DNA of 51,605 nucleotides from Bacilli bacterium (GCA_017511945.1 JAFWHR010000011.1:1-51605), one strand, 5' to 3'. Shown: positions 1-8,103, counted from the stretch's first letter. Notes: a model not told the origin generated them from the sequence alone. Numbers and translations: made by a program.

Positions 1-76
1 GTCTCCCCATAAAATTATAATTTGTATATACAAATTCAGTGCTGGCTATACCATAAATTGATACATTTTCATGCAT
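1..76 (-). other. possible partial ORF running off the left edge
   Basis: On the minus strand an open frame starts at an ATG at 74-76 and runs off the window edge without a stop (about 25 codons). The same frame continues upstream but is broken by two stops near 125-130. No family is recognised and no clear ribosome binding site precedes the ATG. It could be the start of a real gene or part of a decayed one. Confidence 0.2.
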
Positions 77-127
77 TGTTTTTATGCTTTTTTTAGACCT
101 TTTGTACTTCAGTTTTAGGAATTAATA

Positions 128-208
128 CTAAAACATCAACTCAATTATTGTATTGTCTTCAAAGTATGGATAACTTATAATTCCATCTACGTAAAAATAC
201 TGTATCAT
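128..208 (-). other. possible 26-codon ORF or gene remnant
   Basis: A short minus-strand ATG-to-TAG frame that lies immediately downstream of the tRNA-Gly terminator. It shares its reading frame with the open frame at the left edge, separated by two stop codons, which would fit an interrupted gene. No motif is recognised. This could equally be chance. Confidence 0.15.
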
Positions 209-217
209 ATTATATAA

Positions 218-252
218 AATAAAAACTTACGAACTATTACAGTCCGTAAGTT
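218..252 (-). terminator. Rho-independent terminator of tRNA-Gly(GCC)
   Basis: Arms at 225-235 and 241-251 pair as an 11-bp stem with one mismatch (acttacg pairs with cgtaagt, then aact with agtc). Read on the minus strand it is followed by a T-rich run. It lies about 10 bases beyond the tRNA 3' end. Confidence 0.75.
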
Positions 253-261
253 GTATTCAAA

Positions 262-336
262 TGGAGCAACTGACCAGAATCGAACTGGCATCTTAGCCTT
301 GGCAAGGCCACATACTAACCGTTGTACTACAGCTGC
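262..336 (-). tRNA. tRNA-Gly (anticodon GCC)
   Basis: Read on the minus strand, the acceptor stem GCAGCTG pairs with CAGTTGC (one G-U pair). The anticodon stem TGGCC/GGCTA encloses a 7-base loop with anticodon GCC. A TTCGATT-type T loop follows, and CCA is encoded at the 3' end (262-264). The gene has its own promoter and terminator, so it is a single-gene unit. A second glycine isoacceptor (UCC) lies at the other end of the window. Confidence 0.95.
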
Positions 337-344
337 ACATTTAC

Positions 345-373
345 ATTATATAATATTTTATTATAGAAGTAAA
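345..373 (-). promoter_or_regulatory. promoter of tRNA-Gly(GCC)
   Basis: On the minus strand TTTACT (368-373) is separated by 17 bases from TATAAT (345-350), ending about 9 bases before the tRNA 5' end. Confidence 0.75.
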
Positions 374-388
374 GAAAAAATTATATAT

Positions 389-416
389 TTGAAGTTTTGG
401 CAATATATGATAAAAT
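389..416 (+). promoter_or_regulatory. candidate promoter of the P-type ATPase
   Basis: TTGAAG (389-394), a 16-base spacer, then TAAAAT (411-416). Transcription would start very close to the ribosome binding site, giving a very short leader, so this is a moderate call. Confidence 0.4.
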
Positions 417-432
417 AAATTTGAGGGATAAA

Positions 433-2715
433 ATGGAAAAAATAAAAGGACTTACTGAAAAAGAAGTGCATGATTTGAAAGAAAAAGGGCTTGTAAATTA
501 TAAGTCTGATGTAAAAACTAAGTCGATAAAACAGATAATTTGTGGAAATGTTTTTACACTTTTTAATTTTTTAAACTTTGGATTAGCACTTGCTATCTTT
601 TTCACAGGATCATATAAGAATTTGCTCTTTTTAGGTGTTGTTTTTTGTAATACAATTATCTCTACAGTTCAGGAGATAAGAAGTAAAATAACTGTCGATA
701 AGCTATCTTTAATGAATGAAAGTAAAACTACTGTAATAAGAGGTGGAGTAGAAAAAGTTATAAGCATATATGATATAGTACTAGGTGACATTATAAAATT
801 AACTCCTGGCAGTCAAATTCCAACCGACTGCACTTTAATAGATGGTGATGCTTTAGTTAATGAATCACTTATAACTGGTGAAGAAGAGCCAGTGGAAAAG
901 AAAAGTAAATCTAATCTTTTTTCTGGAAGTTTTATAATTAGTGGAACTTGCTACGGTAAAGCAATACATGTCGGAAGAGATAATTACGCTTCTACAATTG
1001 CTTTAGAGGCTAAATACATTAAAAAGGTTAACTCTGAAATTATGAATTTTATCAATAAAATAATTAAATATATTTCGATTGCTATCGTGCCTATTGGAAT
1101 TATGCTTTTATTAAATCAGATGAATAAGATGGAGCTTAACGATGCGATAATTGGAACAGTAGCAGCTTTAATAGGAATGATTCCAGAAGGACTAGTACTT
1201 CTTACAAGTACAGTTTTAGCTATTAGTATTATGAGACTTGCTAAGTATAAAGTTTTAGTTCAGGAATTATACTGTATCGAGACTTTAGCTCGGGTTGACA
1301 CTTTATGTTTGGATAAAACTGGGACAATTACAGAGGGGGTTATGGAAGTTTCTGAAATAGTTCCTTTGAATGGAGTTAAAATGATTGATATTACAGATGC
1401 ACTTGGACTTATGAGTTATCATTTAGATGGAGATAATCAGACGATGAATGCTATAAGTGCAAAATACTCCAGAAAAAATGATTATGAGGTGTTAAAAAAA
1501 GTGCCATTTTCTTCAAAGAATAAATGGTCTGGAATTTCATTTGAAAAGGTGTCTTATGTAATAGGTGCTCCTGATATAATATGTGACTATAAGATAAAAG
1601 AATTAGATGACTATACTAACTATAGGGTAGTCATGTTATGCAAAACGAATAAGGTACTAGATAGATCTCTACCTGACAATTTAAAACCGATGGCTTTAAT
1701 TGTTATTAACGATAAGGTTAAAAAAGATGCTAGGGCAATACTTAATTATTTTAAAGAAGAGGGTGTAGATATTAAACTTATATCTGGCGATAATCCCATA
1801 ACAGTTGCATCGGTTGCTGAGAGAGTAGGGGTTGAGAATATCAAATATATAGATATGAGTAAAACTAAACTAGAAATATCAGATATAGTAGAAGAGTATA
1901 ACATATTTGGAAGGGTAACGCCTCAACAAAAAAAACAGATTATAACCCACTTAAAAGAAAAAGGTCATACTGTTGCGATGACAGGTGATGGGGTAAATGA
2001 TATATTAGCTTTAAAGGAATCTGATTGTAGTATAGCGATGAATAATGGGTCTGATGCTGCTAGGTGTGTATCGCAATTAGTTCTTTTGGATTCTAATTTT
2101 TCATCTATGCCTAAAGTAGTTGCTGAAGGAAGAAGAAGTATAAATAACATTCAAAGGTCATCTTCACTATTTTTATGTAAGACTTCTTATGCGACGCTTT
2201 TAGCTATAATATTTACATTTTTAGGTAGAGCGTACCCTTTTATGCCTATACAGCTTACTTTAACTAGTACATTAACTATAGGTATTCCATCATTTATTTT
2301 AGCTCTAGAGCCCAATAATGAGAGAATAAATGGAAGTATGATTATAAATGTTTTAAAGAAATCTCTTCCAACAGCTTTAACTATAGTATCTACGATTTTG
2401 CTCATAATGATTCTTCCTGGATTTGTTAGACTTTCTAAAGATGAGATATCTACGTTGTGTGTCATTGCAACTGGACTTACTGGTTTTATACTACTTTATA
2501 GAATATGTGTTCCTTTTAATTCTATTAGAAGAATACTATTTATAGGTTTAATAATTGCCTTTATTATAGCTTTAATATTTTTAAAAGATCTTTTTTCACT
2601 TGTAGTACTAACACCTAAATTACTAATTATATCAACTTCTTTATTTGCCTTAGATATAATGCTGTTTAACTTCTACACTAAATTATTTTATAAAGTAGCA
2701 GACAAGATAAAATAA
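433..2715 (+). CDS. cation-transporting P-type ATPase (CtpE-like)
   Basis: ATP-driven cation pump of the plasma membrane. Visible in order are an N-terminal GLTEKEV segment, two membrane segments, the actuator motif TGEEEP, a transmembrane IPEGL motif, the phosphorylation site DKTGT around residue 293, the hinge motif TGDGVND, and six C-terminal membrane segments. The IPEGL motif and overall layout resemble the P2-type, CtpE-like pumps, for which calcium transport has been reported. The ion here is inferred, not shown. The start is ATG 433, with GAGGG 6 bases upstream; an upstream in-frame TTG at 397 lacks a good ribosome binding site. The 760 residues are normal for the family. It is a single-gene unit with its own terminator. 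Confidence 0.9.
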   Translation: MEKIKGLTEKEVHDLKEKGLVNYKSDVKTKSIKQIICGNVFTLFNFLNFGLALAIFFTGSYKNLLFLGVVFCNTIISTVQEIRSKITVDKLSLMNESKTTVIRGGVEKVISIYDIVLGDIIKLTPGSQIPTDCTLIDGDALVNESLITGEEEPVEKKSKSNLFSGSFIISGTCYGKAIHVGRDNYASTIALEAKYIKKVNSEIMNFINKIIKYISIAIVPIGIMLLLNQMNKMELNDAIIGTVAALIGMIPEGLVLLTSTVLAISIMRLAKYKVLVQELYCIETLARVDTLCLDKTGTITEGVMEVSEIVPLNGVKMIDITDALGLMSYHLDGDNQTMNAISAKYSRKNDYEVLKKVPFSSKNKWSGISFEKVSYVIGAPDIICDYKIKELDDYTNYRVVMLCKTNKVLDRSLPDNLKPMALIVINDKVKKDARAILNYFKEEGVDIKLISGDNPITVASVAERVGVENIKYIDMSKTKLEISDIVEEYNIFGRVTPQQKKQIITHLKEKGHTVAMTGDGVNDILALKESDCSIAMNNGSDAARCVSQLVLLDSNFSSMPKVVAEGRRSINNIQRSSSLFLCKTSYATLLAIIFTFLGRAYPFMPIQLTLTSTLTIGIPSFILALEPNNERINGSMIINVLKKSLPTALTIVSTILLIMILPGFVRLSKDEISTLCVIATGLTGFILLYRICVPFNSIRRILFIGLIIAFIIALIFLKDLFSLVVLTPKLLIISTSLFALDIMLFNFYTKLFYKVADKIK

Positions 2716-2728
2716 ATCTTGTCTTTTC
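2700..2728 (+). terminator. terminator of the P-type ATPase gene
   Basis: A 9-bp perfect stem (agacaagat 2700-2708 with atcttgtct 2716-2724) overlaps the stop codon and is followed by T residues. Confidence 0.8.
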
Positions 2729-2752
2729 ATTTTGGAAAATACTCTAAATCCA

Positions 2753-2782
2753 TTGACATAATCTTCATTTAAGATGTATAAT
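2753..2782 (+). promoter_or_regulatory. consensus promoter of the GH25-like gene
   Basis: TTGACA (2753-2758), an 18-base spacer, TATAAT (2777-2782): both hexamers are perfect. The start codon lies 23 bases downstream. Confidence 0.8.
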
Positions 2783-2805
2783 CATTTTGTGAGTAGGGTG
2801 GTTTA

Positions 2806-4131
2806 ATGGAAGCATTAGAGAAGCAAAATTTAGTAAATAGAATAAGTAATATCTATCCAGATCACACTTTGTGGATTAAAGAACAATTCGGTAAGAAAAA
2901 GTTCATGTACACGAGTGGTAGGATAGTTTTTATAGATGTACCTGGAAGAAATTTAAAAAGACAGATTGAAATTCCATCAAAAGAAGACCCTAGTTATAAA
3001 AATGCTTGGATAAATGTATATAACCACTGTTTAGACTATTTAGAAGGTTCTATTAATGTAGCTTGTCTAGAAAATAAGTTTATCCAGAGGATGGGAAATA
3101 GTTGGACACTCAATGGTCATACTATTTTTTGGCCTAAATATAATCCTAAAACTGCTGATTATGCAAGGGGACTTGAGAAGATTTTAGATGAATATATGTA
3201 TGTCAAAAAGAAATACATAGAACTTCATTCTAAACGCAGTAAGGGTCTTGTAGTTAGAAAGACGGAAGTTAAGTTAGACACTCCAAGACCTATTAGAGAA
3301 AATAGGGCTTTGAGAAGAGAAAAGAACTATATTAAAAATCTAGATATCAAGTATCAAAATTTATCTGCTTCTGAAAAAGATAAACCTTTAAAAACTGATG
3401 AAATAAGTGTCAATAATGAAGATAAATTTTTAAAAGTAAATGATATAAGTTCCAATAAAGAAAAACATGTAAAATTAGAAGAAGTTATAGATAATAAAGT
3501 AAAAATACATAAGATATCAGATGGTGATATATTAAATGGTAAGGACATCAGAAAACTTAAAGATACTTCAGATATGGTTTTAATTACATGTATGAATGTT
3601 TTAAATCCGAAAGAGGAAGATATTTTTCTCGAAAATAGTTCAAAGTGTAGAGACGCAAATCTTTCTACAGGCGCATTTATATATGGTGTTTCAACTGATG
3701 AAAAAGAAGCTGTTCAAGAACTTAAAAGACTATTTAATATGCTCAATAATATGAAAAGTGATTTTTCAGGTTTTATAGTATACTCAGTAAATAATGAATA
3801 CATAATTAAAAATAGAGATAGTGATATTAAACTTTTAAATTTCATTAACATGTATAACTCTATTATGAGATTGTTTAAGAAGATGGGGTATACTCCAACT
3901 CTTTCTATGAATTTAAGCAGTAAAAGAATTATTGATGACATAAACAGAAGATATAACATGCAGAATGAAAATGACATTATGTATGTAGTAGTAGTTAGAG
4001 ATTTAGAACAAGTTTCTAAAGATTCATCAGTTATAGTTGTCGATCCTTGGAATGATTTTGATTTAGTCAATGTTAAAAATAAAGAGATTTTAGATAAAAT
4101 TAGTGAAAAGAAGTCAAAAGTGAAACAGTAA
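2806..4131 (+). CDS. cytoplasmic protein with a GH25-like, apparently inactive C-terminal domain
   Basis: A 441-residue protein without signal peptide or membrane segment. Residues 1 to about 140 form an unrecognised domain. Residues 140-230 are a charged, lysine-rich linker. From about 235 on the pattern follows glycosyl hydrolase 25 (lysozyme fold): a strand with VLITCMN, then DIFLENSSKCRDANLSTGAF, a helix rich in acidic and lysine residues, a central strand, a helix ending FKKMGYTPTLSMN, and a late IVVDPWNDFDLV. The acidic residues of the GH25 active site are not present: the usual DxS start reads ISDGD and the usual DxE strand reads VYSVN. I infer a lysozyme-fold pseudoenzyme used for binding. 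The fold assignment comes from pattern reading and is moderate. A strong promoter precedes it. Confidence 0.6.
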   Translation: MEALEKQNLVNRISNIYPDHTLWIKEQFGKKKFMYTSGRIVFIDVPGRNLKRQIEIPSKEDPSYKNAWINVYNHCLDYLEGSINVACLENKFIQRMGNSWTLNGHTIFWPKYNPKTADYARGLEKILDEYMYVKKKYIELHSKRSKGLVVRKTEVKLDTPRPIRENRALRREKNYIKNLDIKYQNLSASEKDKPLKTDEISVNNEDKFLKVNDISSNKEKHVKLEEVIDNKVKIHKISDGDILNGKDIRKLKDTSDMVLITCMNVLNPKEEDIFLENSSKCRDANLSTGAFIYGVSTDEKEAVQELKRLFNMLNNMKSDFSGFIVYSVNNEYIIKNRDSDIKLLNFINMYNSIMRLFKKMGYTPTLSMNLSSKRIIDDINRRYNMQNENDIMYVVVVRDLEQVSKDSSVIVVDPWNDFDLVNVKNKEILDKISEKKSKVKQ

Positions 4132-4157
4132 AAAAAAGAGATTTATTTCTCTTTTTT
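4132..4157. terminator. bidirectional terminator between convergent genes
   Basis: A 10-bp stem (aaaaaagaga 4132-4141 with tctctttttt 4148-4157) with A and T runs on both sides. It serves the gene ending at 4131 and the minus-strand gene whose stop lies at 4143-4145. Confidence 0.7.
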
Positions 4158-4787
4158 ATAACTGTTTACGTATATTTTATTAAGTCTTTCATCTGGATAA
4201 TGTCTATCTAAAAATACAGATATTTCATTAGTAGCTTTAATTCCTTTTTCTCTTTCTTTTTGCCTTAGACATGCACTTACAGATATTACGCAGTTAAAAG
4301 CCATAAAAAGTGCGAGTGAGACAGTTAATATGTTTCCAAATTCAAGTGGAATGCTTTCAACCATCTTTGATAAATATGGATAAATTATTTTGACGAAGAC
4401 TATAGCTAAAATTCCCCAGAAAAACATTATGGCTATACTGGTTCTACCATTAAAATTTAGAAATTGATCGCTATAATCCCAGGCAACTGTACCAAATACT
4501 TTTTCTTGGACAAGTGAACACACATATTCACAAAATCCTCCAAGGCCCATTCCCGTTAAAAATAATTTAATGGGATTTTTGATGTTTACTATTGATGCGA
4601 ATACTAATGCCCCTAAACCATATACCGGATTAAATGGACCATATATTAGGGCACTTCTACTGACTATTTCACCGTGTTGGATAAAATGGTATGACATCTC
4701 CCAAATTGTTCCAAATACACATCCGAAAAGGAAAATCCAAAATAATTTTTTGGCATTTATCCCCTCAGCAAACTTCTTACTACTCAT
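4143..4787 (-). CDS. integral membrane protein, putative ABC-transporter type IV (PF06541-like)
   Basis: A 214-residue protein with about five hydrophobic segments. The signature of the PF06541 (CmpB-like) family is visible: an FGTIWEM segment in the first helix, YGPFNPVYGLGAL, GGFCEYVCSL, the AWDYSD motif and FNGRTSIAIMFFWG. Family members are called putative ABC permeases by annotation, but the function is not established. The start is ATG 4785-4787 with AAGGGG upstream; a GTG three codons earlier would begin inside that ribosome binding site. The gene converges with the GH25-like gene and diverges from the lipoprotein gene, with which it shares a promoter region. Confidence 0.75.
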   Translation of the reverse strand: MSSKKFAEGINAKKLFWIFLFGCVFGTIWEMSYHFIQHGEIVSRSALIYGPFNPVYGLGALVFASIVNIKNPIKLFLTGMGLGGFCEYVCSLVQEKVFGTVAWDYSDQFLNFNGRTSIAIMFFWGILAIVFVKIIYPYLSKMVESIPLEFGNILTVSLALFMAFNCVISVSACLRQKEREKGIKATNEISVFLDRHYPDERLNKIYVNSYKKEK

Positions 4788-4821
4788 AAAAAACACCCCT
4801 TTAAAAGTTTTTTACGTCTTT

Positions 4822-4872
4822 AGTATATATTTAAAAGTATTAATTGTCAAATCTACAAAAATGAGGTATAAT
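4822..4872. promoter_or_regulatory. overlapping divergent promoters
   Basis: Rightward: TTGTCA (4844-4849), 17 bases, TATAAT (4867-4872). Leftward: TTGACA (complement of 4845-4850), 17 bases, TATACT (complement of 4822-4827). The two -35 boxes occupy the same bases, so polymerase can bind only one at a time. Confidence 0.75.
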
Positions 4873-4897
4873 TTGAGTGTATAGGAGGATATTTAAT

Positions 4898-5167
4898 ATG
4901 AAAAAGTATTTATTATTTTTAGTCCCATTATTATTTATAGGTTGTAGTAGTGGAGAGGAAGTTAACTGTAATATCAACGGGAAAGACGCTAAATTTACTT
5001 TGAAAGATGGAATGATATCTAAATATGAATTAGATGGAAAAAAAGTTTCTAATAGAGAAGTTGATGAGATTAATGGACTTAATTTTACTTCTAGTGATAA
5101 TAATACTGAAGGAAGAGAAACTTTAGAGAAGTACGTAAATTCATTAGGAGGTTACTGTGAGAAGTAA
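4898..5167 (+). CDS. small lipoprotein
   Basis: An 89-residue exported lipoprotein. The N-terminus MKKYLLFLVPLLFIGCSS is a type II signal peptide with lipobox FIGC, so the mature protein begins at Cys18 or so and is tethered to the outer face of the membrane. The remaining 70 residues are polar, with two further cysteines (VNCNINGK and the C-terminal GGYCEK) that could pair. No known domain is recognised. The start is ATG 4898 with AGGAGG at 4883-4888. The gene overlaps the following capA-like gene by 11 bases, so the two are translated together. Confidence 0.75.
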   Translation: MKKYLLFLVPLLFIGCSSGEEVNCNINGKDAKFTLKDGMISKYELDGKKVSNREVDEINGLNFTSSDNNTEGRETLEKYVNSLGGYCEK

Positions 5168-6332
5168 AAAGAAAAAGGTAAAAGTTTTAAGAATATTATT
5201 ATTACTTTTACTTTTAGGTGGGATAGTTTTTTTAGGGTATAAATTAACTATAAAAAAATCTAACCAAAAAACTGTTAAAAAAGAAGTTAAAGAGGTCAAA
5301 GAAGAGACTAAAACTTCAAAACTAAGTTTGGTTATGGTAGGTGATGCTTTGCTTCACAGTTCGGTATATAAGGATGCGTATAAAGATGGGGTGTATGATT
5401 TTTCTTCTCAAATAGAACTTATTAAACCTATTGTTCAAAATTTCGATTTAGCCTTTTACAATCAGGAGACTGTACTTGGAGGAACTGAACTTGGTCTATC
5501 TGATTATCCGACATTTAATTCACCAAAAGAATTTGGTGACAATATGATAGATGCTGGATTTAACATAGTAAATTTGGCTACTAATCATACTATGGATAGA
5601 GGAGAAAAGGCTATAGTTTCATCTAATGAGTATTGGAAATCTAAAGAAGATACAGTGTTATCAGCTGGAACTTATTCTTCAGAAGAGGAAGCAACTAAAA
5701 TACCGATTAAAGAAAAAAACGGGATAAAGTATGCGATGCTTTCTTATACATATGGAACTAATGGCATTCCAGTTCCGCAAGGGAAAGAGTATTTAGTAAA
5801 TATATACAGTGATGAAAAGGCAAAATCAGATATTGAAAAAGTTAGAGATAAAGTAGATTTACTTTTAGTTTCTATGCACTGGGGAGTAGAATATCAATCT
5901 GAACCAAATGAAGAACAAAAAAGAGAAGCAGAGTATTTATCTTCACTTGGAGTTGATGTAATAATTGGAACTCATCCTCATGTCATTCAGCCTGTAACTT
6001 ATATAAATGATACTTTGGTCATTTATTCACTTGGAAATTTTATATCTGCTCAAGATACTGATGGTGATTATAACTGTATGGTTGAACTTATGAGTTCAGT
6101 TGATGTAGTTAAAGAAACTAAAGGAAAAAATAGTAAAATCAGACTTGAAAATTTAAATAATGAACTACTTTACAACTATTTTAAAAAAGGTGGAAAGTGG
6201 TATGACTTTAAAGTTATCCCATTTAGCCAGATGAATCAAAATTACAATTCGGATTATGTGAGATTACATCAAAAATATTCGGCTGTCGTTAAGAAATACG
6301 ATCCAAATATACCTGTTAAAGAATTACAGTGA
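5157..6332 (+). CDS. CapA-family putative metallophosphatase, membrane-anchored
   Basis: A 391-residue protein of the CapA/PgsA family (poly-gamma-glutamate capsule-associated, calcineurin-like metallophosphatase fold). After a basic N-terminus there is one membrane segment (about residues 10-27), then a lysine/glutamate-rich linker. The domain then shows VMVGDALLH, FYNQETV, NLATNHTMDRG, SMHWGVEY, GTHPHVIQP and YSLGNF, the usual family motifs with metal-ligand Asp, Asn and His residues. The catalytic domain should sit outside the cell. No other capsule genes are present, so a role in capsule synthesis is not supported. The start is GTG 5157, with AGGAGG six bases upstream inside the lipoprotein gene. 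Confidence 0.85.
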   Translation: MRSKKKKVKVLRILLLLLLLGGIVFLGYKLTIKKSNQKTVKKEVKEVKEETKTSKLSLVMVGDALLHSSVYKDAYKDGVYDFSSQIELIKPIVQNFDLAFYNQETVLGGTELGLSDYPTFNSPKEFGDNMIDAGFNIVNLATNHTMDRGEKAIVSSNEYWKSKEDTVLSAGTYSSEEEATKIPIKEKNGIKYAMLSYTYGTNGIPVPQGKEYLVNIYSDEKAKSDIEKVRDKVDLLLVSMHWGVEYQSEPNEEQKREAEYLSSLGVDVIIGTHPHVIQPVTYINDTLVIYSLGNFISAQDTDGDYNCMVELMSSVDVVKETKGKNSKIRLENLNNELLYNYFKKGGKWYDFKVIPFSQMNQNYNSDYVRLHQKYSAVVKKYDPNIPVKELQ

Positions 6333-6360
6333 TTGGACTTAAGTGTCCAGTCTTTTTTTT
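6331..6360 (+). terminator. terminator of the lipoprotein-capA unit
   Basis: An 8-bp stem (6331-6338 with 6345-6352, one G-U pair) followed by eight T residues. Confidence 0.85.
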
Positions 6361-6395
6361 AAAAGTGTAAAGTAGAAAAATATTTTTTAAAACTA

Positions 6396-6424
6396 TTTAC
6401 AAATAAAACTACTAATAGTAAAAT
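6396..6424 (+). promoter_or_regulatory. promoter of the mra (division) cluster
   Basis: TTTACA (6396-6401), 17 bases, TAAAAT (6419-6424). Transcription would start around 6431, inside the MraZ repeats. Confidence 0.7.
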
Positions 6425-6450
6425 AGTGTTATAAAGTGGGGGAAAGTGGG
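6425..6450 (+). promoter_or_regulatory. MraZ box: three 10-bp direct repeats
   Basis: GTG cores at 6426, 6436 and 6446 are exactly 10 bases apart. The last two repeats read AAAGTGGGGG and AAAGTGGGTG; the first is weaker (TAGTGTTATA). MraZ is known to bind short GTG-containing repeats of about 10 bp before its own gene. The array sits between the -10 box and the mraZ start, as expected for autoregulation. Confidence 0.75.
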
Positions 6451-6457
6451 TGATTAT

Positions 6458-6889
6458 ATGTTTATGGGAGAATATCATCAGAAAATAGATGAAAAAGGAA
6501 GACTCATTATACCTGCAAAACTTAGATATGATTTAGGTGAAAATTTTATAATAACTAGAGGTTTAGATGGATGTTTATTTGTCTATCCTAAAAATACTTG
6601 GGAAAGTATAATTGAGGAATATAAGAATTTACCTAATGTAAAAGATACTAGAAATTTTATGAGGATTTTCCTATCTGGGGCAAACTGTGAGAATTTAGAT
6701 AGGCAGGGAAGAGTAAACATATCATCACCACTGATTAATCACGCTGATTTAAGTAAAGAGTGCATAGTTATTGGTGTTGGAGATAGAATTGAAATATGGT
6801 CCTCTGATAGATGGAAAAAATTGAATGAGGAAAATGAGGATAACTTTTCTTTAATAGCTGATAAACTTTTTAAAGATATTTTAAATTAG
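6458..6889 (+). CDS. mraZ: transcriptional regulator MraZ
   Basis: A DNA-binding regulator of the division and cell wall cluster. The 143 residues start MFMGEYHQKIDEKGRLIIPA, the standard N-terminus. The two SpoVT/AbrB-like repeats are each visible: DEKGRLIIPAKLR and LDRQGRVNISSPL. The start is ATG 6458. An in-frame GTG at 6446 would extend it by four residues but lies in the operator, and family length favours 6458. It is the first gene of mraZ-rsmH-ftsL-PBP and probably represses its own promoter through the repeats directly upstream. Confidence 0.95.
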   Translation: MFMGEYHQKIDEKGRLIIPAKLRYDLGENFIITRGLDGCLFVYPKNTWESIIEEYKNLPNVKDTRNFMRIFLSGANCENLDRQGRVNISSPLINHADLSKECIVIGVGDRIEIWSSDRWKKLNEENEDNFSLIADKLFKDILN

Positions 6890-6900
6890 GGGGAATATAA

Positions 6901-7803
6901 ATGCATATAAGTGTCTTATTAAATGAGAGTATTTATTATTTAAATTTAAAAGAGGATAGTGTTATTGTTGATTGTACACTTGGTCTAGGTGGACACAGTA
7001 GTGAGATTTTAAAAAGAATTAAAAAGGGATTTTTATATGCATTTGATCAAGATGAAGAGATAATTAAAAAAGCTGATGAGAGACTTAAGATAATAGGAAA
7101 CAACTATAAAATTATAAATAAAAATTTTGTAAACATAGACGTTATAGATGAAAAGGTAGATGGGATATTATTTGATTTAGGAGTATCATCACCTCAGTTA
7201 GATGAGGATTATAGAGGTTTTTCTTTTCATAAAGATGCAGTGCTTGATATGAGGATGGACAAAAGACAAGAGTTAGATGCTAGAAAAGTAGTAAATGAAT
7301 ATTCATATGAAAAACTTTTAAAAATATTTAAAGAATACGGTGAAGAGAAGTATGCAAGTTCTATTGCAAAAGCTATTGTTAGAGAAAGAGATAATAGAGA
7401 GATAAATACTACTTTAGAACTATCAGAAATAATTAAAAATAACGTTCCCGAAAGTTATAGGAGAAAATCTCATCCATCAAGAAAGGTATTTCAAGCGATT
7501 AGAATTGAAGTAAACGATGAGTTAAACGTATTTGAAAAAGCTTTAAATAAGGCTTTAAATATGTTAAAATTAAATGGAAGAATATGTGTGATTACATTTC
7601 ATTCGCTAGAAGATAAAATATGTAAGAAAGTATTTAATGAGGTAAGCAAACTTCCCAAAGAATTAAAAAGTTTACCAGTAATTCCTAAAGATTATTTACC
7701 TAAATATAAAGTGATTGCCAATGTAGTTCCATCAGATGAAGAGATAAAAAACAACAGAAGATCACGTAGTTCAAGACTTAGAGTAATAGAAAGGGTTAGA
7801 TAA
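6901..7803 (+). CDS. rsmH: 16S rRNA (cytosine1402-N4)-methyltransferase RsmH
   Basis: Methylates N4 of C1402 in 16S rRNA with S-adenosylmethionine. The 300 residues carry the N-terminus MHISVLLNESI, the SAM-binding motif DCTLGLGGHS, the FDLGVSSPQLD segment, RGFSFHKDAVLDMRMD, the HPSRKVFQAIRIEVNDEL motif and the C-terminal RRSRSSRLRV. These are full-length family features. It begins 11 bases after mraZ, with a GGGGG-rich ribosome binding site, and ends one base before ftsL. Confidence 0.96.
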   Translation: MHISVLLNESIYYLNLKEDSVIVDCTLGLGGHSSEILKRIKKGFLYAFDQDEEIIKKADERLKIIGNNYKIINKNFVNIDVIDEKVDGILFDLGVSSPQLDEDYRGFSFHKDAVLDMRMDKRQELDARKVVNEYSYEKLLKIFKEYGEEKYASSIAKAIVRERDNREINTTLELSEIIKNNVPESYRRKSHPSRKVFQAIRIEVNDELNVFEKALNKALNMLKLNGRICVITFHSLEDKICKKVFNEVSKLPKELKSLPVIPKDYLPKYKVIANVVPSDEEIKNNRRSRSSRLRVIERVR

Positions 7804-7804
7804 T

Positions 7805-8095
7805 ATGGCTAGAAAGAAAAAAAATAAAGTTACTAAAGGAGAGGTGCTTCTATATACAGTAGCCGCACTTTCATTTATACTTATGCTCGGGCTTAAGATT
7901 TTTTGCGGGGCTTCTATTGGTGAGATGAAGATGAGTATTGAGGAAACTAAATATAAAATTGATACTCAGAAAAAGAAAAATGAGAGTTTAACTATGAAGG
8001 TAAATGAACTTACATCATTTGAAAACGTAAAAAAAGTTACTGAGGAAATGGGGCTTGCGTACAATAATGATAGTATAATCGTCATAGATGAGTAG
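7805..8095 (+). CDS. ftsL: cell division protein FtsL
   Basis: A 96-residue bitopic division protein. It has a lysine-rich cytoplasmic start, one membrane helix (about residues 14-34, LLYTVAALSFILMLGLKIFC) and an extracytoplasmic coiled coil with leucine spacing (residues 40-75). It ends in a VTEEMGLAYNND segment typical of FtsL. Its sequence is poorly conserved in general. The call rests on size, topology and its position between rsmH and the transpeptidase gene. Confidence 0.85.
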   Translation: MARKKKNKVTKGEVLLYTVAALSFILMLGLKIFCGASIGEMKMSIEETKYKIDTQKKKNESLTMKVNELTSFENVKKVTEEMGLAYNNDSIIVIDE

Positions 8096-8103
8096 GTGAA
8101 AAA

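Noticed and set aside
5157-6332. capsule (poly-gamma-glutamate) biosynthesis locus
   Set aside because: Only a CapA-like protein is present; there is no CapB or CapC ligase gene next to it.
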